This document shows positions 9,871-20,172 of a stretch of 64,000 nt of DNA, one piece after another. Made by a program: the position numbers and the translations under genes. The notes under the pieces are model-generated. The model did no database searches. It saw only the letters and a list, made by a program, of their open reading frames with translations, and was not told the DNA's origin. Within the stretch, counting starts at the first letter, position 1, and each line of letters opens with the position of its first letter. Source of the stretch: Pseudomonadota bacterium (GTDB lineage Bacteria > Pseudomonadota > Gammaproteobacteria > Burkholderiales > Chitinibacteraceae); the NCBI GenBank assembly GCA_018261735.1, contig JAGTRM010000010.1, forward strand, positions 1 through 64,000, read 5' to 3'.

Positions 9871-12177
9871 ATGCTGGAAATTGAAATCGACGGAAAAAAG
9901 ACCCAGATTGCACCGGGCAGCACGGTAATGGATGCGGCGCACACGCTCGGCGTGTACATCCCGCACTTCTGCTACCACAAGAAGCTGTCCATCGCGGCGA
10001 ATTGCCGCATGTGCCTGGTCGAAGTCGAAAAAGCCCCCAAGCCGCTGCCTGCCTGCGCCACCCCGGTGACCAACGGCATGGTGGTCAAAACCCACTCCGA
10101 TCAGGCCGTCAAGGCACAGAAAGGGGTGATGGAATTCCTGTTGATCAACCACCCGCTCGATTGCCCGATTTGCGATCAGGGTGGCGAATGCCAGCTGCAG
10201 GACCTGTCGGTCGGCTACGGCGGTGGTGCCTCGCGCTACCAGGAAGACAAGCGCGTGGTGGCCAACAAGGATCTCGGCCCGCTGATTTCCACCGAGATGA
10301 CGCGCTGCATCCACTGCAGCCGCTGCGTGCGCTTTACCGACGAGATCGCCGGCCTCCAGGAACTGGGCATGGCGTATCGCGGCGAGTTCACCGAGGTGCT
10401 GCCTTTCCTGGGCAAGACCGTGAATTCGGAAATTTCCGGCAACGTGATCGACCTCTGCCCTGTCGGCGCGCTCACCAGCAAGCCGTTCCGTTACAGCGCC
10501 CGCAGCTGGGAGTTGTCGCGGCGCAAATCGGTGGCCCCGCACGATGGCCTCGGTTCCAACCTGATCGTTCAGGTCAAGAACAACAAGGTCATGCGCGTTC
10601 TGCCGCTGGAAAACGAAGCGATCAACGAATGCTGGCTTTCCGACCGCGACCGTTTCTCCTACGAAGCGATCAATGCCGACACCCGCGCCACCAAACCGCT
10701 GATCCGCAAGGATGGCCACTTGGTGGAAACCGACTGGCAAACTGCGCTGGAGCTGGTCGCAAGCAAGCTCAAAGACATCGTGGCCGCGCATGGCGCGCAA
10801 AACGTCGCCGCCGTGGCCACGCCGAACAGCACGGTCGAGGAACTCTTCCTGCTGCGCAAGCTGATGGCGGGACTCGGTATCAAGCAAGTCGAAACCCGTC
10901 TGCGCGCTGCCGATTTCCGTCTCAAGACGCAAGGCGCCGCCTGGTTGGGACAATCGATTGCCGAACTCGCGCAGAGCGAAGCCGTGCTGGTGATCGGCTC
11001 GACGCTGCGCAAGGAACAACCGTTGTTGGCGCAACGCCTGCGCCAGTCGGTCAAGCATGGCATGGCACTGTCCGTGATCAACCCGCATGGCGACGATCTG
11101 CTGACCAAGCTGGCCGGCGAACTCATCGTGCGACCGGATCAACTGGTCGAAGGCGTGCTGGCGGTCATTAAGGCCGTGGTTGAAATTTCCGGCAAGGCAG
11201 CCCCGGCGCACATCGATCTTGCCGGCATCGCGGTAACCGATACTGCGCGGGCGATTGCCGCCAGCCTCGTCGGCAAGGAAAAAACCGCTGTCTTGCTCGG
11301 CAACCTCGCCGCGCACAATCCGCGCCATGCCGAACTTTACGCAGCGGCAGCAGCCCTGGCCGAACTGACCGGTGCCAAGATGGGCGTGATGAGTGAAGCA
11401 GCCAACTCGGTCGGCGCACAACTGGTCGGCGCTGAAATCGGCGGCAATGTCTTCGCCGAACCGAGAAAAGCCTATGTGCTGCTGCATGCCGAGCCACAAT
11501 TCGACGCCCACGACGGCGCGCAGGCCATCGCCGCAGTGGAAGCCGCCGATTTCGTCGTTGCACTGAACACGTTTGTCGATGGCGTGGAAGACTATGCCGA
11601 CGTGATCCTGCCGGTGGCGCCGTTCACCGAAACTGCCGGCACCTTCGTCAGCATGGAAGGCCGCGCGCAAAGCTTCAACGGCGTGGTGCGGCCGCTGGGC
11701 GAAACCCGCCCGGCGTGGAAGGTGCTGCGCGTCCTCGGCAACGTACTGAATCTGGGCGGCTTCGATTATGAAACTTCCGAAGCCATCCGCGATGAAGCAC
11801 TGGCCGGCGACATTGCCACGCGCCTGTCCAATGCGCTTGCCGCAAGCATCGAAGTCAAAGCGCAAGCAGCGCAAGGCTTGGTGCGGTTGGGCGAAGTACC
11901 GATCTACCAGCTCGATGCCATCACGCGCCGTGCACCTAGCCTGCAGGCCACTGCCGATGCTGCCACGCCGATGCTGCGCGCTAATGCAGCGACATTGGCA
12001 AGCCTCGGACTGAATGCCGGTGACGATGCGGCAGCGACCCAAGGCTCTGGCGAAGCGACATTGCAAACCGAGCTTGATGTGCATCTTGCCGATGGCGTGA
12101 TCCGCGTCGCCGGTGCCCACCCCCTGACAACCGGTCTCGGCGCGCTGTTTGCGCCAGTCACCGTGAACCGTGCGTGA
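9871..12177 (+). CDS. nuoG: NADH-quinone oxidoreductase subunit G
   Basis: This 768-residue iron-sulfur subunit has an N-terminal [2Fe-2S] ferredoxin domain (Cys in FCYHKK, ANCRMC and PACAT) followed by the His-Cys3 cluster region ([10 protein letters not shown]). A further [4Fe-4S] site is seen in [10 protein letters not shown], and then a large molybdopterin-oxidoreductase-like domain that has lost its metal centre in this family. It passes electrons from NuoF toward NuoI. A long antisense open frame covers this gene but is only a codon-bias shadow. Confidence 0.96.
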   Translation: MLEIEIDGKKTQIAPGSTVMDAAHTLGVYIPHFCYHKKLSIAANCRMCLVEVEKAPKPLPACATPVTNGMVVKTHSDQAVKAQKGVMEFLLINHPLDCPICDQGGECQLQDLSVGYGGGASRYQEDKRVVANKDLGPLISTEMTRCIHCSRCVRFTDEIAGLQELGMAYRGEFTEVLPFLGKTVNSEISGNVIDLCPVGALTSKPFRYSARSWELSRRKSVAPHDGLGSNLIVQVKNNKVMRVLPLENEAINECWLSDRDRFSYEAINADTRATKPLIRKDGHLVETDWQTALELVASKLKDIVAAHGAQNVAAVATPNSTVEELFLLRKLMAGLGIKQVETRLRAADFRLKTQGAAWLGQSIAELAQSEAVLVIGSTLRKEQPLLAQRLRQSVKHGMALSVINPHGDDLLTKLAGELIVRPDQLVEGVLAVIKAVVEISGKAAPAHIDLAGIAVTDTARAIAASLVGKEKTAVLLGNLAAHNPRHAELYAAAAALAELTGAKMGVMSEAANSVGAQLVGAEIGGNVFAEPRKAYVLLHAEPQFDAHDGAQAIAAVEAADFVVALNTFVDGVEDYADVILPVAPFTETAGTFVSMEGRAQSFNGVVRPLGETRPAWKVLRVLGNVLNLGGFDYETSEAIRDEALAGDIATRLSNALAASIEVKAQAAQGLVRLGEVPIYQLDAITRRAPSLQATADAATPMLRANAATLASLGLNAGDDAAATQGSGEATLQTELDVHLADGVIRVAGAHPLTTGLGALFAPVTVNRA

Positions 12178-12187
12178 GGAGCAGATG

Positions 12188-13255
12188 ATGGAACTCCTGC
12201 AATTGCCGCTCCAGCTGATGGAGCGTTTTCTCGGGCACGATCTCGCCATTCTGGGCTGGACCCTGCTCAAGATCATCTGCGTAATCGCGCCGCTGATGGG
12301 TGCCGTCGCCTATCTGACGCTGGCCGAACGCAAGATCATCGGCTTCATGCAGATCCGCATCGGCCCGAACCGCGTCGGACCGTGGGGCCTGCTGCAACCG
12401 GTTGCCGACGGCATCAAGCTGATCCTGAAAGAAATCATCGCCCCTTCGGCGGCCAGCACCGGACTGTTTTTTCTCGCTCCGGCGATGGTGCTGACGCCGG
12501 CGCTGGCGGCCTGGGCAGTGGTGCCGTTCTATCCCGGCTTCGTGCTCGCGGATGTGAACGTCGGCCTGCTGTACGTAATGGCGATCACCTCGATGGGCAT
12601 TTACGGCGTGATCATTGCCGGCTGGGCCTCCAACTCGAAGTATGCGTTCCTCGGCGCGATGCGCGGCGCAGCGCAGGTGATCTCGTATGAGCTGGCGATG
12701 GGCTTTGCGCTGGTGGGCGTGATGATGGTTTCCGGCAGCCTGAACCTCACCGAAATCGTCGCCCAGCAGGGCCAAGGCATCGCCGGGGGCTCCTTCCTTT
12801 CCTGGAACATGATCCCGCTCGCGCCGTTCTTCGTGGTGTATTTCATCTCCGGCGTGGCTGAAACCAACCGCGCGCCGTTCGATATCGTCGAAGGCGAATC
12901 GGAAATCGTCGCCGGTCACATGGTCGAATACTCCGGCATGACCTTTGCGATCTTCTTCCTGGCCGAATACGCCAACATGATCCTGATTTCGGCGATGGCA
13001 TCGGTGCTGTTCCTCGGCGGCTGGCTGTCGCCGTTCCCGGCAAGCTGGCCGGTGCTGGGCGCAGCGAGTTTCCTGTGGTGGGTCGTCAAGGTGGCCTTCC
13101 TGCTGTTCTGCTTCCTCTGGTTCCGCGCCACCTTCCCGCGCTATCGCTATGACCAGCTGATGCGGCTGGGCTGGAAAGTGTTCATCCCGGTTACGCTGGT
13201 CTGGATCGTCGTAATCGGCGCCTGGATGCAGACCCCTTTCTCCATCTGGAAATAA
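12188..13255 (+). CDS. nuoH: NADH-quinone oxidoreductase subunit H
   Basis: This is a membrane subunit of about 355 residues that lines the quinone chamber and links the peripheral arm to the proton pumps. It has about eight hydrophobic spans and the conserved loops [19 protein letters not shown] and [21 protein letters not shown]. Two tandem ATGs (12185, 12188) follow GAGGAG. I prefer 12188 because the spacing is 6 rather than 3 bases. It begins just after the nuoG stop. Confidence 0.96.
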   Translation: MELLQLPLQLMERFLGHDLAILGWTLLKIICVIAPLMGAVAYLTLAERKIIGFMQIRIGPNRVGPWGLLQPVADGIKLILKEIIAPSAASTGLFFLAPAMVLTPALAAWAVVPFYPGFVLADVNVGLLYVMAITSMGIYGVIIAGWASNSKYAFLGAMRGAAQVISYELAMGFALVGVMMVSGSLNLTEIVAQQGQGIAGGSFLSWNMIPLAPFFVVYFISGVAETNRAPFDIVEGESEIVAGHMVEYSGMTFAIFFLAEYANMILISAMASVLFLGGWLSPFPASWPVLGAASFLWWVVKVAFLLFCFLWFRATFPRYRYDQLMRLGWKVFIPVTLVWIVVIGAWMQTPFSIWK

Positions 13256-13267
13256 AACGGAGCTGAC

Positions 13268-13756
13268 ATGGAGAAAATTACTCAGTACTTCAAGACCTTC
13301 CTGCTGTGGGAACTGATGCAGGGCCTGGCCGTCACCGGCAAGCATCTGTTTGCGCGCAAGATCACCGTGCAGTATCCGGAAGAAAAAACGCCGCTGTCGC
13401 CGCGCTTCCGCGGACTGCATGCCCAGCGTCGTTACGCCAATGGCGAAGAGCGCTGCATTGCCTGCAAGCTGTGCGAGGCCGTTTGTCCGGCCATGGCGAT
13501 CACGATCGAATCCGAACAACGCGCTGACGGCACCCGCCGCACCACGCGCTATGACATCGATCTGACCAAGTGCATCTTCTGCGGTTTCTGCGAGGAAGCC
13601 TGCCCTGTCGATGCCATCGTGGAAACGCATATTTTCGAATACCACGGTGAAAAGCGCGGCGATCTTTATTACACCAAGCCGATGCTGCTGGCGGTGGGCG
13701 ACAAGTACGAAGCCGAAATCGCCGCCCGCAAAGCTGCCGATGCCAAGTACCGTTGA
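13268..13756 (+). CDS. nuoI: NADH-quinone oxidoreductase subunit I
   Basis: This 162-residue ferredoxin-like subunit carries clusters N6a and N6b. The two [4Fe-4S] motifs [12 protein letters not shown] and [16 protein letters not shown] are complete. It relays electrons from NuoG to NuoB. GGAG lies upstream of the ATG, 12 bases after nuoH. Confidence 0.97.
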   Translation: MEKITQYFKTFLLWELMQGLAVTGKHLFARKITVQYPEEKTPLSPRFRGLHAQRRYANGEERCIACKLCEAVCPAMAITIESEQRADGTRRTTRYDIDLTKCIFCGFCEEACPVDAIVETHIFEYHGEKRGDLYYTKPMLLAVGDKYEAEIAARKAADAKYR

Positions 13757-13765
13757 GGACATGAC

Positions 13766-14401
13766 ATGACCCTGGCTCTTTTCTACCTGTTTGCCATCAT
13801 CCTGGTGCTTTCCGCACTGCGGGTGGTCACGGCGAACAACCCGGTGCACGCGGCGCTGTACCTGGTGCTGTCGTTCTTTACCGCCGCGATGTTGTGGATG
13901 CTGATCAAGGCCGAATTCCTCGCCGTTTCGCTGGTGCTGATCTATATCGGCGCGGTGATGGTGTTGTTCCTGTTCGTGGTGATGATGCTCGACATCAATT
14001 TCGAATCGCTGCGCAAGGGCTTCTGGCGCTTCTTCCCGATAGCCGGCGTGGTTGCCGCGGTGATGCTGGGCGAAATGCTGCTGGTACTCACCCATCGTTT
14101 TGCCGCGATGCCCGGTGCGCAACTGGCCGAACCCGCGGCCGGATTCAACAGCGCCAAGGCCTTGGGCCGGTTGATCTACACCGACTACTTCCTGCCGTTC
14201 CAGATTTCTGCCGTGCTGCTGCTCGTGGGCATGATCGCGGCAATTGCCCTGACCCTGCGTAAACGCAAGAACACGCGCTACCAGAATCCGGCCGAGCAGG
14301 TTGCCGTCAAAGCGGCTGACCGTGTACGCATCGTGAAGATGGCAAGCGAAAAATCGGCCAGCGCCGATACCGAACCAACCAATACCGGGGAGAACGCATG
14401 A
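13766..14401 (+). CDS. nuoJ: NADH-quinone oxidoreductase subunit J
   Basis: This 211-residue membrane subunit has five predicted spans and the family segment [19 protein letters not shown] in the third, whose pi-bulge matters for coupling. The C-terminal hydrophilic tail (from about residue 165, [14 protein letters not shown]) is usual for betaproteobacterial NuoJ. The stop overlaps the nuoK ATG. Confidence 0.96.
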   Translation: MTLALFYLFAIILVLSALRVVTANNPVHAALYLVLSFFTAAMLWMLIKAEFLAVSLVLIYIGAVMVLFLFVVMMLDINFESLRKGFWRFFPIAGVVAAVMLGEMLLVLTHRFAAMPGAQLAEPAAGFNSAKALGRLIYTDYFLPFQISAVLLLVGMIAAIALTLRKRKNTRYQNPAEQVAVKAADRVRIVKMASEKSASADTEPTNTGENA

Positions 14402-14706
14402 TGCTTACGCTCACCCATTACCTGGCCTTGGGCGCCGTGCTGTTTGCGATCAGCGTGTTCGGCATCTTCATGAACCGCAAGAACCTGATCGTGATGCTGA
14501 TGGCGATCGAGTTGATGCTGTTGGCCGTGAACATGAACTTCGTCGCGTTTTCCCAGTTTCTGGGCGATCTGCACGGGCAAGTTTTCGTGTTCTTCATTCT
14601 GACCGTGGCCGCGGCCGAATCGGCGATCGGCCTTGCCATCCTGGTGGTGCTGTTCCGCAATCTGCGCTCCATCGAAGTGGAACAACTGGACAGCCTGAAG
14701 GGATAA
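14398..14706 (+). CDS. nuoK: NADH-quinone oxidoreductase subunit K
   Basis: This 102-residue MrpC-like membrane subunit has three spans with the key buried glutamates in [12 protein letters not shown] and [11 protein letters not shown]. It starts at ATG 14398, overlapping the end of nuoJ; an alternative ATG lies one codon later. Confidence 0.97.
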   Translation: MMLTLTHYLALGAVLFAISVFGIFMNRKNLIVMLMAIELMLLAVNMNFVAFSQFLGDLHGQVFVFFILTVAAAESAIGLAILVVLFRNLRSIEVEQLDSLKG

Positions 14707-14712
14707 CCAAGA

Positions 14713-16755
14713 ATGAGCATGCAAACCATCTATCTGCTGATCCCGCTGGCACCGTTGTTCGGTGCGCTGGTTGCCGGCCTGTTCGGCTGGGCCATCAGCC
14801 GCCGTGCCGCGCACACCATCACCATCGCAGGTGTCAGCATTTCCTTCCTGCTGTCGGCCTATGTACTGAAAACACTGCTGGCTGGCGGGGATAGCTTCAA
14901 CGGCACGGTCTACACCTGGCTGACCGTGGCAGGTCTGGAGTTCAATGTCGGCTTCCTGATCGACAACCTGACCGCGATGATGATGTGCGTGGTGACCTTC
15001 GTCTCGCTGATGGTCCACGTCTACACCATCGGCTACATGCATGAAGACCCGGGCTACGCGCGCTTCTTCAGCTATATCTCGCTGTTTACCTTCTCGATGC
15101 TGATGCTGGTGATGAGCAACAACTTCATCCAGCTCTTCTTCGGTTGGGAGGCGGTGGGTCTGGTTTCCTATCTGCTGATCGGTTTCTGGTTCAAGCGCCC
15201 GACCGCGATCTTCGCCAACATGAAGGCGTTCCTGATCAACCGCGTCGGCGACTTCGGTTTCCTGCTGGGGATCGGTCTGGTGCTGGCGCACTTCGGCTCG
15301 CTCGATTACGCCGAAGTCTTCAAGCTGGCCCCGGCGCTGCAAAATGCGACGATCACGCTGTTTGCCGGGAAAAGCTGGTCGCTGCTGACCGTCACCTGCA
15401 TCCTGCTCTTCATCGGCGCGATGGGGAAATCGGCGCAATTCCCGCTGCATGTGTGGCTGCCCGATTCGATGGAAGGCCCGACCCCGATCTCCGCGCTGAT
15501 CCATGCCGCCACAATGGTGACGGCAGGTATCTTCATGGTCGCGCGCATGTCGCCGCTGTTCGAGCTGTCGGACGCCGCGCTGAACTTCATCCTGATCATC
15601 GGCTCGATCACCGCGTTGTTCATGGGTTTCTTAGGCATCATCCAGAACGACATCAAGCGCGTGGTGGCCTACTCCACCCTGTCGCAGCTCGGCTACATGA
15701 CGGTGGCACTCGGCGCTTCGGCCTATCAGGCCGGCGTATTCCACCTGATGACGCACGCTTTCTTCAAGGCGCTGCTGTTCCTCGCGGCAGGTTCGGTGAT
15801 CATGGGCCTGCATCATGACCAGGACATCCGCAACATGGGCGGCCTGCGCAAGTACATGCCGATTACCTGGATCACTTCCTTGGTTGGCTCGCTGGCATTG
15901 ATTGGCACCCCGTTCCTCTCGGGCTTCTACTCGAAAGATTCGATCATCGAAGCTGTGCATTTCAGCACGCTGCCGGCAGCCGGGTTTGCCTATTTCGCGG
16001 TGATGGCCGGCGTGTTCGTCACCGCGTTCTACTCGTTCCGCATGTATTTCCTGGTGTTCCACGGCGAAGAGCGCTTCGGCAAGAAGCATCACCATGGCGA
16101 CCATGCCGAGGAGGAAGAATCCGCCGATCATCATCATGGCCTCGCGCACGGGCAAAAACCGCACGAATCGCCTTGGGTGGTCACCGTTCCGCTGGTATTG
16201 CTAGCGATTCCATCGCTGCTGATCGGCGCGATCGAGATCGAACCGATGCTGTTCGGCGAGTTTTTCCGCAACACGATCACGGTAGGCAACAACCACGAAG
16301 CCATGGCCAAGCTGGGCGAAATGTTCCACCACCACGGCGGCGTCACCGGTATGAGCCTGCATGCGATCCAGACTGCCCCGTTCTGGCTGGCATTGGCTGG
16401 TGTGGCACTATCCTGGTTCTTCTACCTCAAGCGCCCGGATATTCCTGCAGCGATTCGCCGTGCCTCCGGCCCGCTCTACACGCTGCTGGACAACAAGTAC
16501 TACATGGACGACCTCTACATCAAGGGCTTTGCCGCCCTGGGCCGCGGCGCCGGGCTGGTGTTGTGGAAGCTGGGTGACACCATCCTGATCGACGGCCTGC
16601 TGGTCAACGGCTCTGCCAAAGTGGTGGAATTGGGTTCCCGCGTAGCTAAGAAGTTGCAGACCGGCTACCTCTACCATTACGCCTTCGCCATGATCGTGGG
16701 CGCGATCATCCTGCTTTCCTGGTGGCTGGGCAGCATTCTGCCTGCCCTGCGCTGA
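14713..16755 (+). CDS. nuoL: NADH-quinone oxidoreductase subunit L
   Basis: This 680-residue distal antiporter-like proton pump has the conserved core FFGWEAVGLVSYLLIGFW and LPDSMEGPTPISALIHAATM. A C-terminal amphipathic lateral helix is expected from the family. Residues about 455-485 form an unusually His/Glu-rich hydrophilic loop (KKHHHGDHAEEEES, then DHHHGLAHG). This is longer and more His-rich than in E. coli and may bind metal or simply be a variable loop. Typical length otherwise. Confidence 0.96.
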   Translation: MSMQTIYLLIPLAPLFGALVAGLFGWAISRRAAHTITIAGVSISFLLSAYVLKTLLAGGDSFNGTVYTWLTVAGLEFNVGFLIDNLTAMMMCVVTFVSLMVHVYTIGYMHEDPGYARFFSYISLFTFSMLMLVMSNNFIQLFFGWEAVGLVSYLLIGFWFKRPTAIFANMKAFLINRVGDFGFLLGIGLVLAHFGSLDYAEVFKLAPALQNATITLFAGKSWSLLTVTCILLFIGAMGKSAQFPLHVWLPDSMEGPTPISALIHAATMVTAGIFMVARMSPLFELSDAALNFILIIGSITALFMGFLGIIQNDIKRVVAYSTLSQLGYMTVALGASAYQAGVFHLMTHAFFKALLFLAAGSVIMGLHHDQDIRNMGGLRKYMPITWITSLVGSLALIGTPFLSGFYSKDSIIEAVHFSTLPAAGFAYFAVMAGVFVTAFYSFRMYFLVFHGEERFGKKHHHGDHAEEEESADHHHGLAHGQKPHESPWVVTVPLVLLAIPSLLIGAIEIEPMLFGEFFRNTITVGNNHEAMAKLGEMFHHHGGVTGMSLHAIQTAPFWLALAGVALSWFFYLKRPDIPAAIRRASGPLYTLLDNKYYMDDLYIKGFAALGRGAGLVLWKLGDTILIDGLLVNGSAKVVELGSRVAKKLQTGYLYHYAFAMIVGAIILLSWWLGSILPALR

Positions 16756-16780
16756 TGACTGATTACGGAAACAATTGAAT

Positions 16781-18280
16781 ATGACGGGACATCTTCTCAG
16801 CCTCGCAATCTGGCTCCCCATCGTGGCCGGCCTTCTGGTTCTGGTTACCGGCAACGACCGCAACGCCGGCCTTGCCCGCTGGCTTGCACTGGCCGGCGCA
16901 CTGGCCAGTTTTCTGGTCACGCTGCCACTCTACTTCGGCTTCCAGTCGCTGCACGGCGGCCCGCAGTTCGAAGAAATGCGGCCGTGGATTGCCAGCTTCA
17001 ACATCAACTACCACCTGGGCATCGATGGCCTCTCCATGTGGTTCATCCTGCTCAACAGCTTTGTCACCCTCGCGGTGGTTGTAGCCGGCTGGCAGGTGAT
17101 CACCGAGCGCGTCGCGCAATACATGGCCGCGTTCCTGATCATGTGCGGACTCATCAACGGCGCCTTTGCCGCACTCGATGCGATGCTGTTCTACGTGTTC
17201 TTCGAAGCGATGCTGATCCCGATGTACCTGATCATCGGCATCTGGGGCGGGCCGCGCCGCGTGTATGCCGCGATCAAGTTCTTCCTTTACACCCTGCTCG
17301 GCTCGCTCCTGACGCTGATCGCGTTGATCTACCTGTACCAGAAATCGGGCGGCAGCTTCGAAATCGCCAGCTTCGTGCATACCGAATTGCCGCTCAAGGC
17401 GCAGGCGCTGATCCTGATCGCCTTCTTCTTTGCCTTTGCCGTGAAAGTGCCGATGTGGCCGGTGCATACCTGGTTGCCCGATGCCCACGTCGAAGCGCCC
17501 ACCGGCGGTTCGATGGTGCTGGCGGCGATCACGCTGAAGCTTGGCGCGTATGGCTTTCTGCGGTTCGCGCTGCCGATCCTGCCCGATGCCTGCCGCGAAT
17601 ACGCCTGGGTCTTCATCGCCTTGTCGCTGGTCGCCGTGGTTTACATCGGCCTCGTCGCGCTGGTGCAGACCGACATGAAAAAGCTGGTCGCTTATTCGTC
17701 GATCTCGCACATGGGTTTCGTCACGCTCGGCTTCTTCATGTTTGCTGGCGGCCAACTCAACCAGTACGCGGTGGAAGGCGCGATCATCCAGATGATCAGC
17801 CACGGCTTTGTTTCCGCCGCAATGTTCTTCTGCATCGGCGTGATGTATGACCGCGTGCACAGCCGCAAGATCGCCGATTACGGCGGCGTGGCCAACCGCA
17901 TGCCGATTTTCGCCAGCTTCATAGTGCTGTTCGCTATGGCCAACTCCGGCCTGCCCGGCACCTCCGGCTTCGTCGGCGAATTCATGGTGGTGCTCGGCGC
18001 AGTGCAGGTGAACTTCTGGTACGCGTTTGCCGCAGCCACCACGCTGATCTTCGGCGCGGCCTATACGCTGTGGATGGTCAAGCGCGTGATCTTCGGCGAA
18101 GTGGGCAATGCCCATGTCGATGAGCTGAAAGACGTGAACGTGCGCGAATTCATCGTGCTGGCCGTGCTGGCCGTGACCGTACTGGGCATGGGCCTTTACC
18201 CGCGCCTGTTCGGCGATGTGCTGCATGAATCCGTCAACGATTTGATCCGGTTGGCGGCCGCCACCAAGCTGCCTCATTAA
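16781..18280 (+). CDS. nuoM: NADH-quinone oxidoreductase subunit M
   Basis: This antiporter-like proton pump has about 499 residues, with EAMLIPMYLIIGIWGG, AVKVPMWPVHTWLPDAHVEA and GGSMVLAAITLKLGAYGFLR, which carry the conserved Glu and Lys of the channel. Start choice is between TTG 16775, well spaced from GGA, and ATG 16781; I give the ATG. It is followed by a REP-like palindrome before nuoN. Confidence 0.95.
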   Translation: MTGHLLSLAIWLPIVAGLLVLVTGNDRNAGLARWLALAGALASFLVTLPLYFGFQSLHGGPQFEEMRPWIASFNINYHLGIDGLSMWFILLNSFVTLAVVVAGWQVITERVAQYMAAFLIMCGLINGAFAALDAMLFYVFFEAMLIPMYLIIGIWGGPRRVYAAIKFFLYTLLGSLLTLIALIYLYQKSGGSFEIASFVHTELPLKAQALILIAFFFAFAVKVPMWPVHTWLPDAHVEAPTGGSMVLAAITLKLGAYGFLRFALPILPDACREYAWVFIALSLVAVVYIGLVALVQTDMKKLVAYSSISHMGFVTLGFFMFAGGQLNQYAVEGAIIQMISHGFVSAAMFFCIGVMYDRVHSRKIADYGGVANRMPIFASFIVLFAMANSGLPGTSGFVGEFMVVLGAVQVNFWYAFAAATTLIFGAAYTLWMVKRVIFGEVGNAHVDELKDVNVREFIVLAVLAVTVLGMGLYPRLFGDVLHESVNDLIRLAAATKLPH

Positions 18281-18290
18281 GACATTTTTC

Positions 18291-18326
18291 GTAGGGCGGG
18301 TTAGCTGCAAGGCAGCGTAACCCGCC
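18291..18326. repeat. REP-like palindromic element
   Basis: GTAGGGCGGGTTAGCTGC and GGCAGCGTAACCCGCC form a near-perfect imperfect palindrome: GGCGGGTTA pairs with TAACCCGCC and GCTGC with GCAGC, with one bulged G. The GTAGGGCGGGTTAGC...GCGTAACCCGCC pattern is that of REP elements scattered through many proteobacterial genomes and associated with RAYT transposases. Only this copy was found in the window. Confidence 0.7.
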
Positions 18327-18347
18327 GAACACAAAGCACAACAAGGC

Positions 18348-19808
18348 ATGAACATGACCTGGACAACCCTGAACCCCTGGATTGCCGCGCCGGAAATTTT
18401 CCTGCTCTGCGCAGCGCTCTTCATCCTGCTGGCCGATCTTTTCATCAGCGAAGAGAACAGGCAGATCAGCTACGGACTCACGCTCGCCGCCCTTGCCGGC
18501 ACTGCGCTGGTGATGGTGCAAACCTGGCAGCCCTTTGCACGTTATGGCTTCAGCAACATGTTCGTGGCCGATGCGCTGGCGCAACTGGCCAAGTTCGGCA
18601 TGCTGCTCGGCGTGGCGCTGGTGCTGATCTACGGCCGCGGCTACGCCTTGGCGCGCGGCATCTTCCGCGGCGAACTCTTCACCCTGTCGCTGTTTGCGCT
18701 GCTCGGCATGATGGTGATGGCCTCTGCCACCAACTTTGTCACGCTGTATGTGGGCCTGGAACTGCTGTCACTGTCGCTCTACGCGCTGGTTGCCATGCAG
18801 CGTGAATCGGTGCGCGCCTCGGAAGCCGCGATGAAATACTTCGTACTCGGCGCGCTGGCTTCCGGTCTGCTGCTGTACGGCATGTCGATGGTGTACGGCG
18901 CAACCAGCTCGCTCGATATTCAGATCATTGCCCGCCACATCGGCGCCCAGCAAGCGAACAATCTGCTCGCGCTGTTCGGCCTGGTGTTTATCGTGACCGG
19001 CATCGGCTTCAAGCTCGGCGCCGTGCCTTTCCACATGTGGGTGCCCGATGTCTACGACGGGGCACCGACCCTGCTCGCGCAGCTGATCGGCTCCGCACCG
19101 AAACTGGCGACTTTTGCCTTCATTTTCCGCCTGCTCGCCGAGGCACTGGTAGGCTTCACCCCCGACTGGAGCAGCATGCTTACCGTGCTTGCCGTGCTGT
19201 CGCTGGTGGTCGGGAACATCGCCGCCATTGCGCAAACCAGCCTCAAGCGCATGCTGGCCTATTCCACGATCTCGCACATGGGTTTCCTGCTGCTGGGCAT
19301 GCTGTCCGGCAACGCGGCCGGTTATGCCGCCAGCTTCTTCTACGCCATGACCTACATGCTCACCGCTGCTGCCGGCTTTGGCATGATCATGCTGCTGGCG
19401 CGCGAAGGCTTTGAATCCGACCAGATCACCGATTTCAAGGGCCTGGCCAAGCGCAGCCCCTGGTTCGCCGCGATGATGCTGATCGTGATGTTCTCGATGG
19501 CCGGGATTCCGGTATTTGTAGGCTTCTTTGCCAAGCTGGCTGTCCTCAAGGCCGTGGTCAGCATGGGCCTGATCTGGCTCGCGGTGGTCGCCGTGGCTTG
19601 TTCGCTGATCGGCGCGTTCTACTATCTGCGCGTGGTCAAGGTCATGTACTTCGACCCACCGGACAGCCATGCTCCGATTGAAGCCAGCTACGATTTCCGC
19701 ATCCTGCTCTCGCTCAACTGCCTGCTACTGCTGGCCTTGGGCCTGGCACCGGAACGGTTGTTGACGGTGCTGGCCGAAGCGGTTCAACGCTCGCTGCCGG
19801 TTCTCTGA
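18348..19808 (+). CDS. nuoN: NADH-quinone oxidoreductase subunit N
   Basis: This 486-residue antiporter-like subunit has about 14 spans and the family segments VGLELLSLSLYALVAMQR and GAVPFHMWVPDVYDGAPT, with the conserved Glu and Lys. It is the last complex I gene. The REP-like element in the short gap behind nuoM and a terminator right after it frame the end of the operon. Two ATGs (18348, 18354) are possible starts, with AAGG before the first. Confidence 0.96.
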   Translation: MNMTWTTLNPWIAAPEIFLLCAALFILLADLFISEENRQISYGLTLAALAGTALVMVQTWQPFARYGFSNMFVADALAQLAKFGMLLGVALVLIYGRGYALARGIFRGELFTLSLFALLGMMVMASATNFVTLYVGLELLSLSLYALVAMQRESVRASEAAMKYFVLGALASGLLLYGMSMVYGATSSLDIQIIARHIGAQQANNLLALFGLVFIVTGIGFKLGAVPFHMWVPDVYDGAPTLLAQLIGSAPKLATFAFIFRLLAEALVGFTPDWSSMLTVLAVLSLVVGNIAAIAQTSLKRMLAYSTISHMGFLLLGMLSGNAAGYAASFFYAMTYMLTAAAGFGMIMLLAREGFESDQITDFKGLAKRSPWFAAMMLIVMFSMAGIPVFVGFFAKLAVLKAVVSMGLIWLAVVAVACSLIGAFYYLRVVKVMYFDPPDSHAPIEASYDFRILLSLNCLLLLALGLAPERLLTVLAEAVQRSLPVL

Positions 19809-19814
19809 CAAGCA

Positions 19815-19842
19815 AAGGGAGCGGCGACAACCGCTCCCTTTT
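19815..19842 (+). terminator. Rho-independent terminator of the nuo operon
   Basis: AAGGGAGCGG (19815-19824) and CCGCTCCCTT (19831-19840) form a perfect 10-bp stem with a 6-nt loop, followed by TT. Confidence 0.75.
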
Positions 19843-19861
19843 ACTTCCACGGCACTTCATC

Positions 19862-20164
19862 ATGTCCCTCGAAGCCCTGCTGTTCTACACCCTGGCCATC
19901 ATCGCCGCCAACCTGCCTTTCCTGTCCGGACGCATCCTGTTCGTGAAAGTGCCCGCCGGTGGCCGCAAGGTGTTTGCCTGGTATCTGCTGGAATGGGGCC
20001 TGCTCTATCTGGCTGTAGGCCTATTCGCCCGTCTGCTTGAATCGCAACGCACGCCGGTTCACGCGCAAGGCTGGGCCTTCTACGTGATCACCCTCGCCCT
20101 GTTTGCGGTATTTGCCTGGCCGGGATTTGTCTGGCGTTATTTCTGGCGCAAGCCGGGAATCTGA
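19862..20164 (+). CDS. DUF2818 family membrane protein
   Basis: This 100-residue integral membrane protein has three predicted spans and matches the DUF2818 family (LPFLSGRILFV, AWYLLEWGLLYL, WPGFVWRYFW). It is characteristically encoded immediately after nuoN in Betaproteobacteria, which suggests an accessory or assembly role in complex I. That role is an inference from position only. A terminator separates it from nuoN, so it may have its own promoter. Confidence 0.85.
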   Translation: MSLEALLFYTLAIIAANLPFLSGRILFVKVPAGGRKVFAWYLLEWGLLYLAVGLFARLLESQRTPVHAQGWAFYVITLALFAVFAWPGFVWRYFWRKPGI

Positions 20165-20172
20165 TTTCCAGC

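Noticed and set aside
9412..12276. Minus-strand open frame of 954 codons opposite nuoF/nuoG
   Set aside because: It lies entirely opposite well-supported complex I genes, has no ribosome site and a composition typical of antisense frames in GC-rich DNA.
12158..14122. Minus-strand open frame of 654 codons opposite nuoH-nuoJ
   Set aside because: Same reason: very His/Arg/Gln-rich shadow of membrane-protein codons, with no family resemblance.
16763..18445. Minus-strand open frame of 560 codons opposite nuoM
   Set aside because: Antisense shadow of a hydrophobic protein gene; composition is not protein-like.
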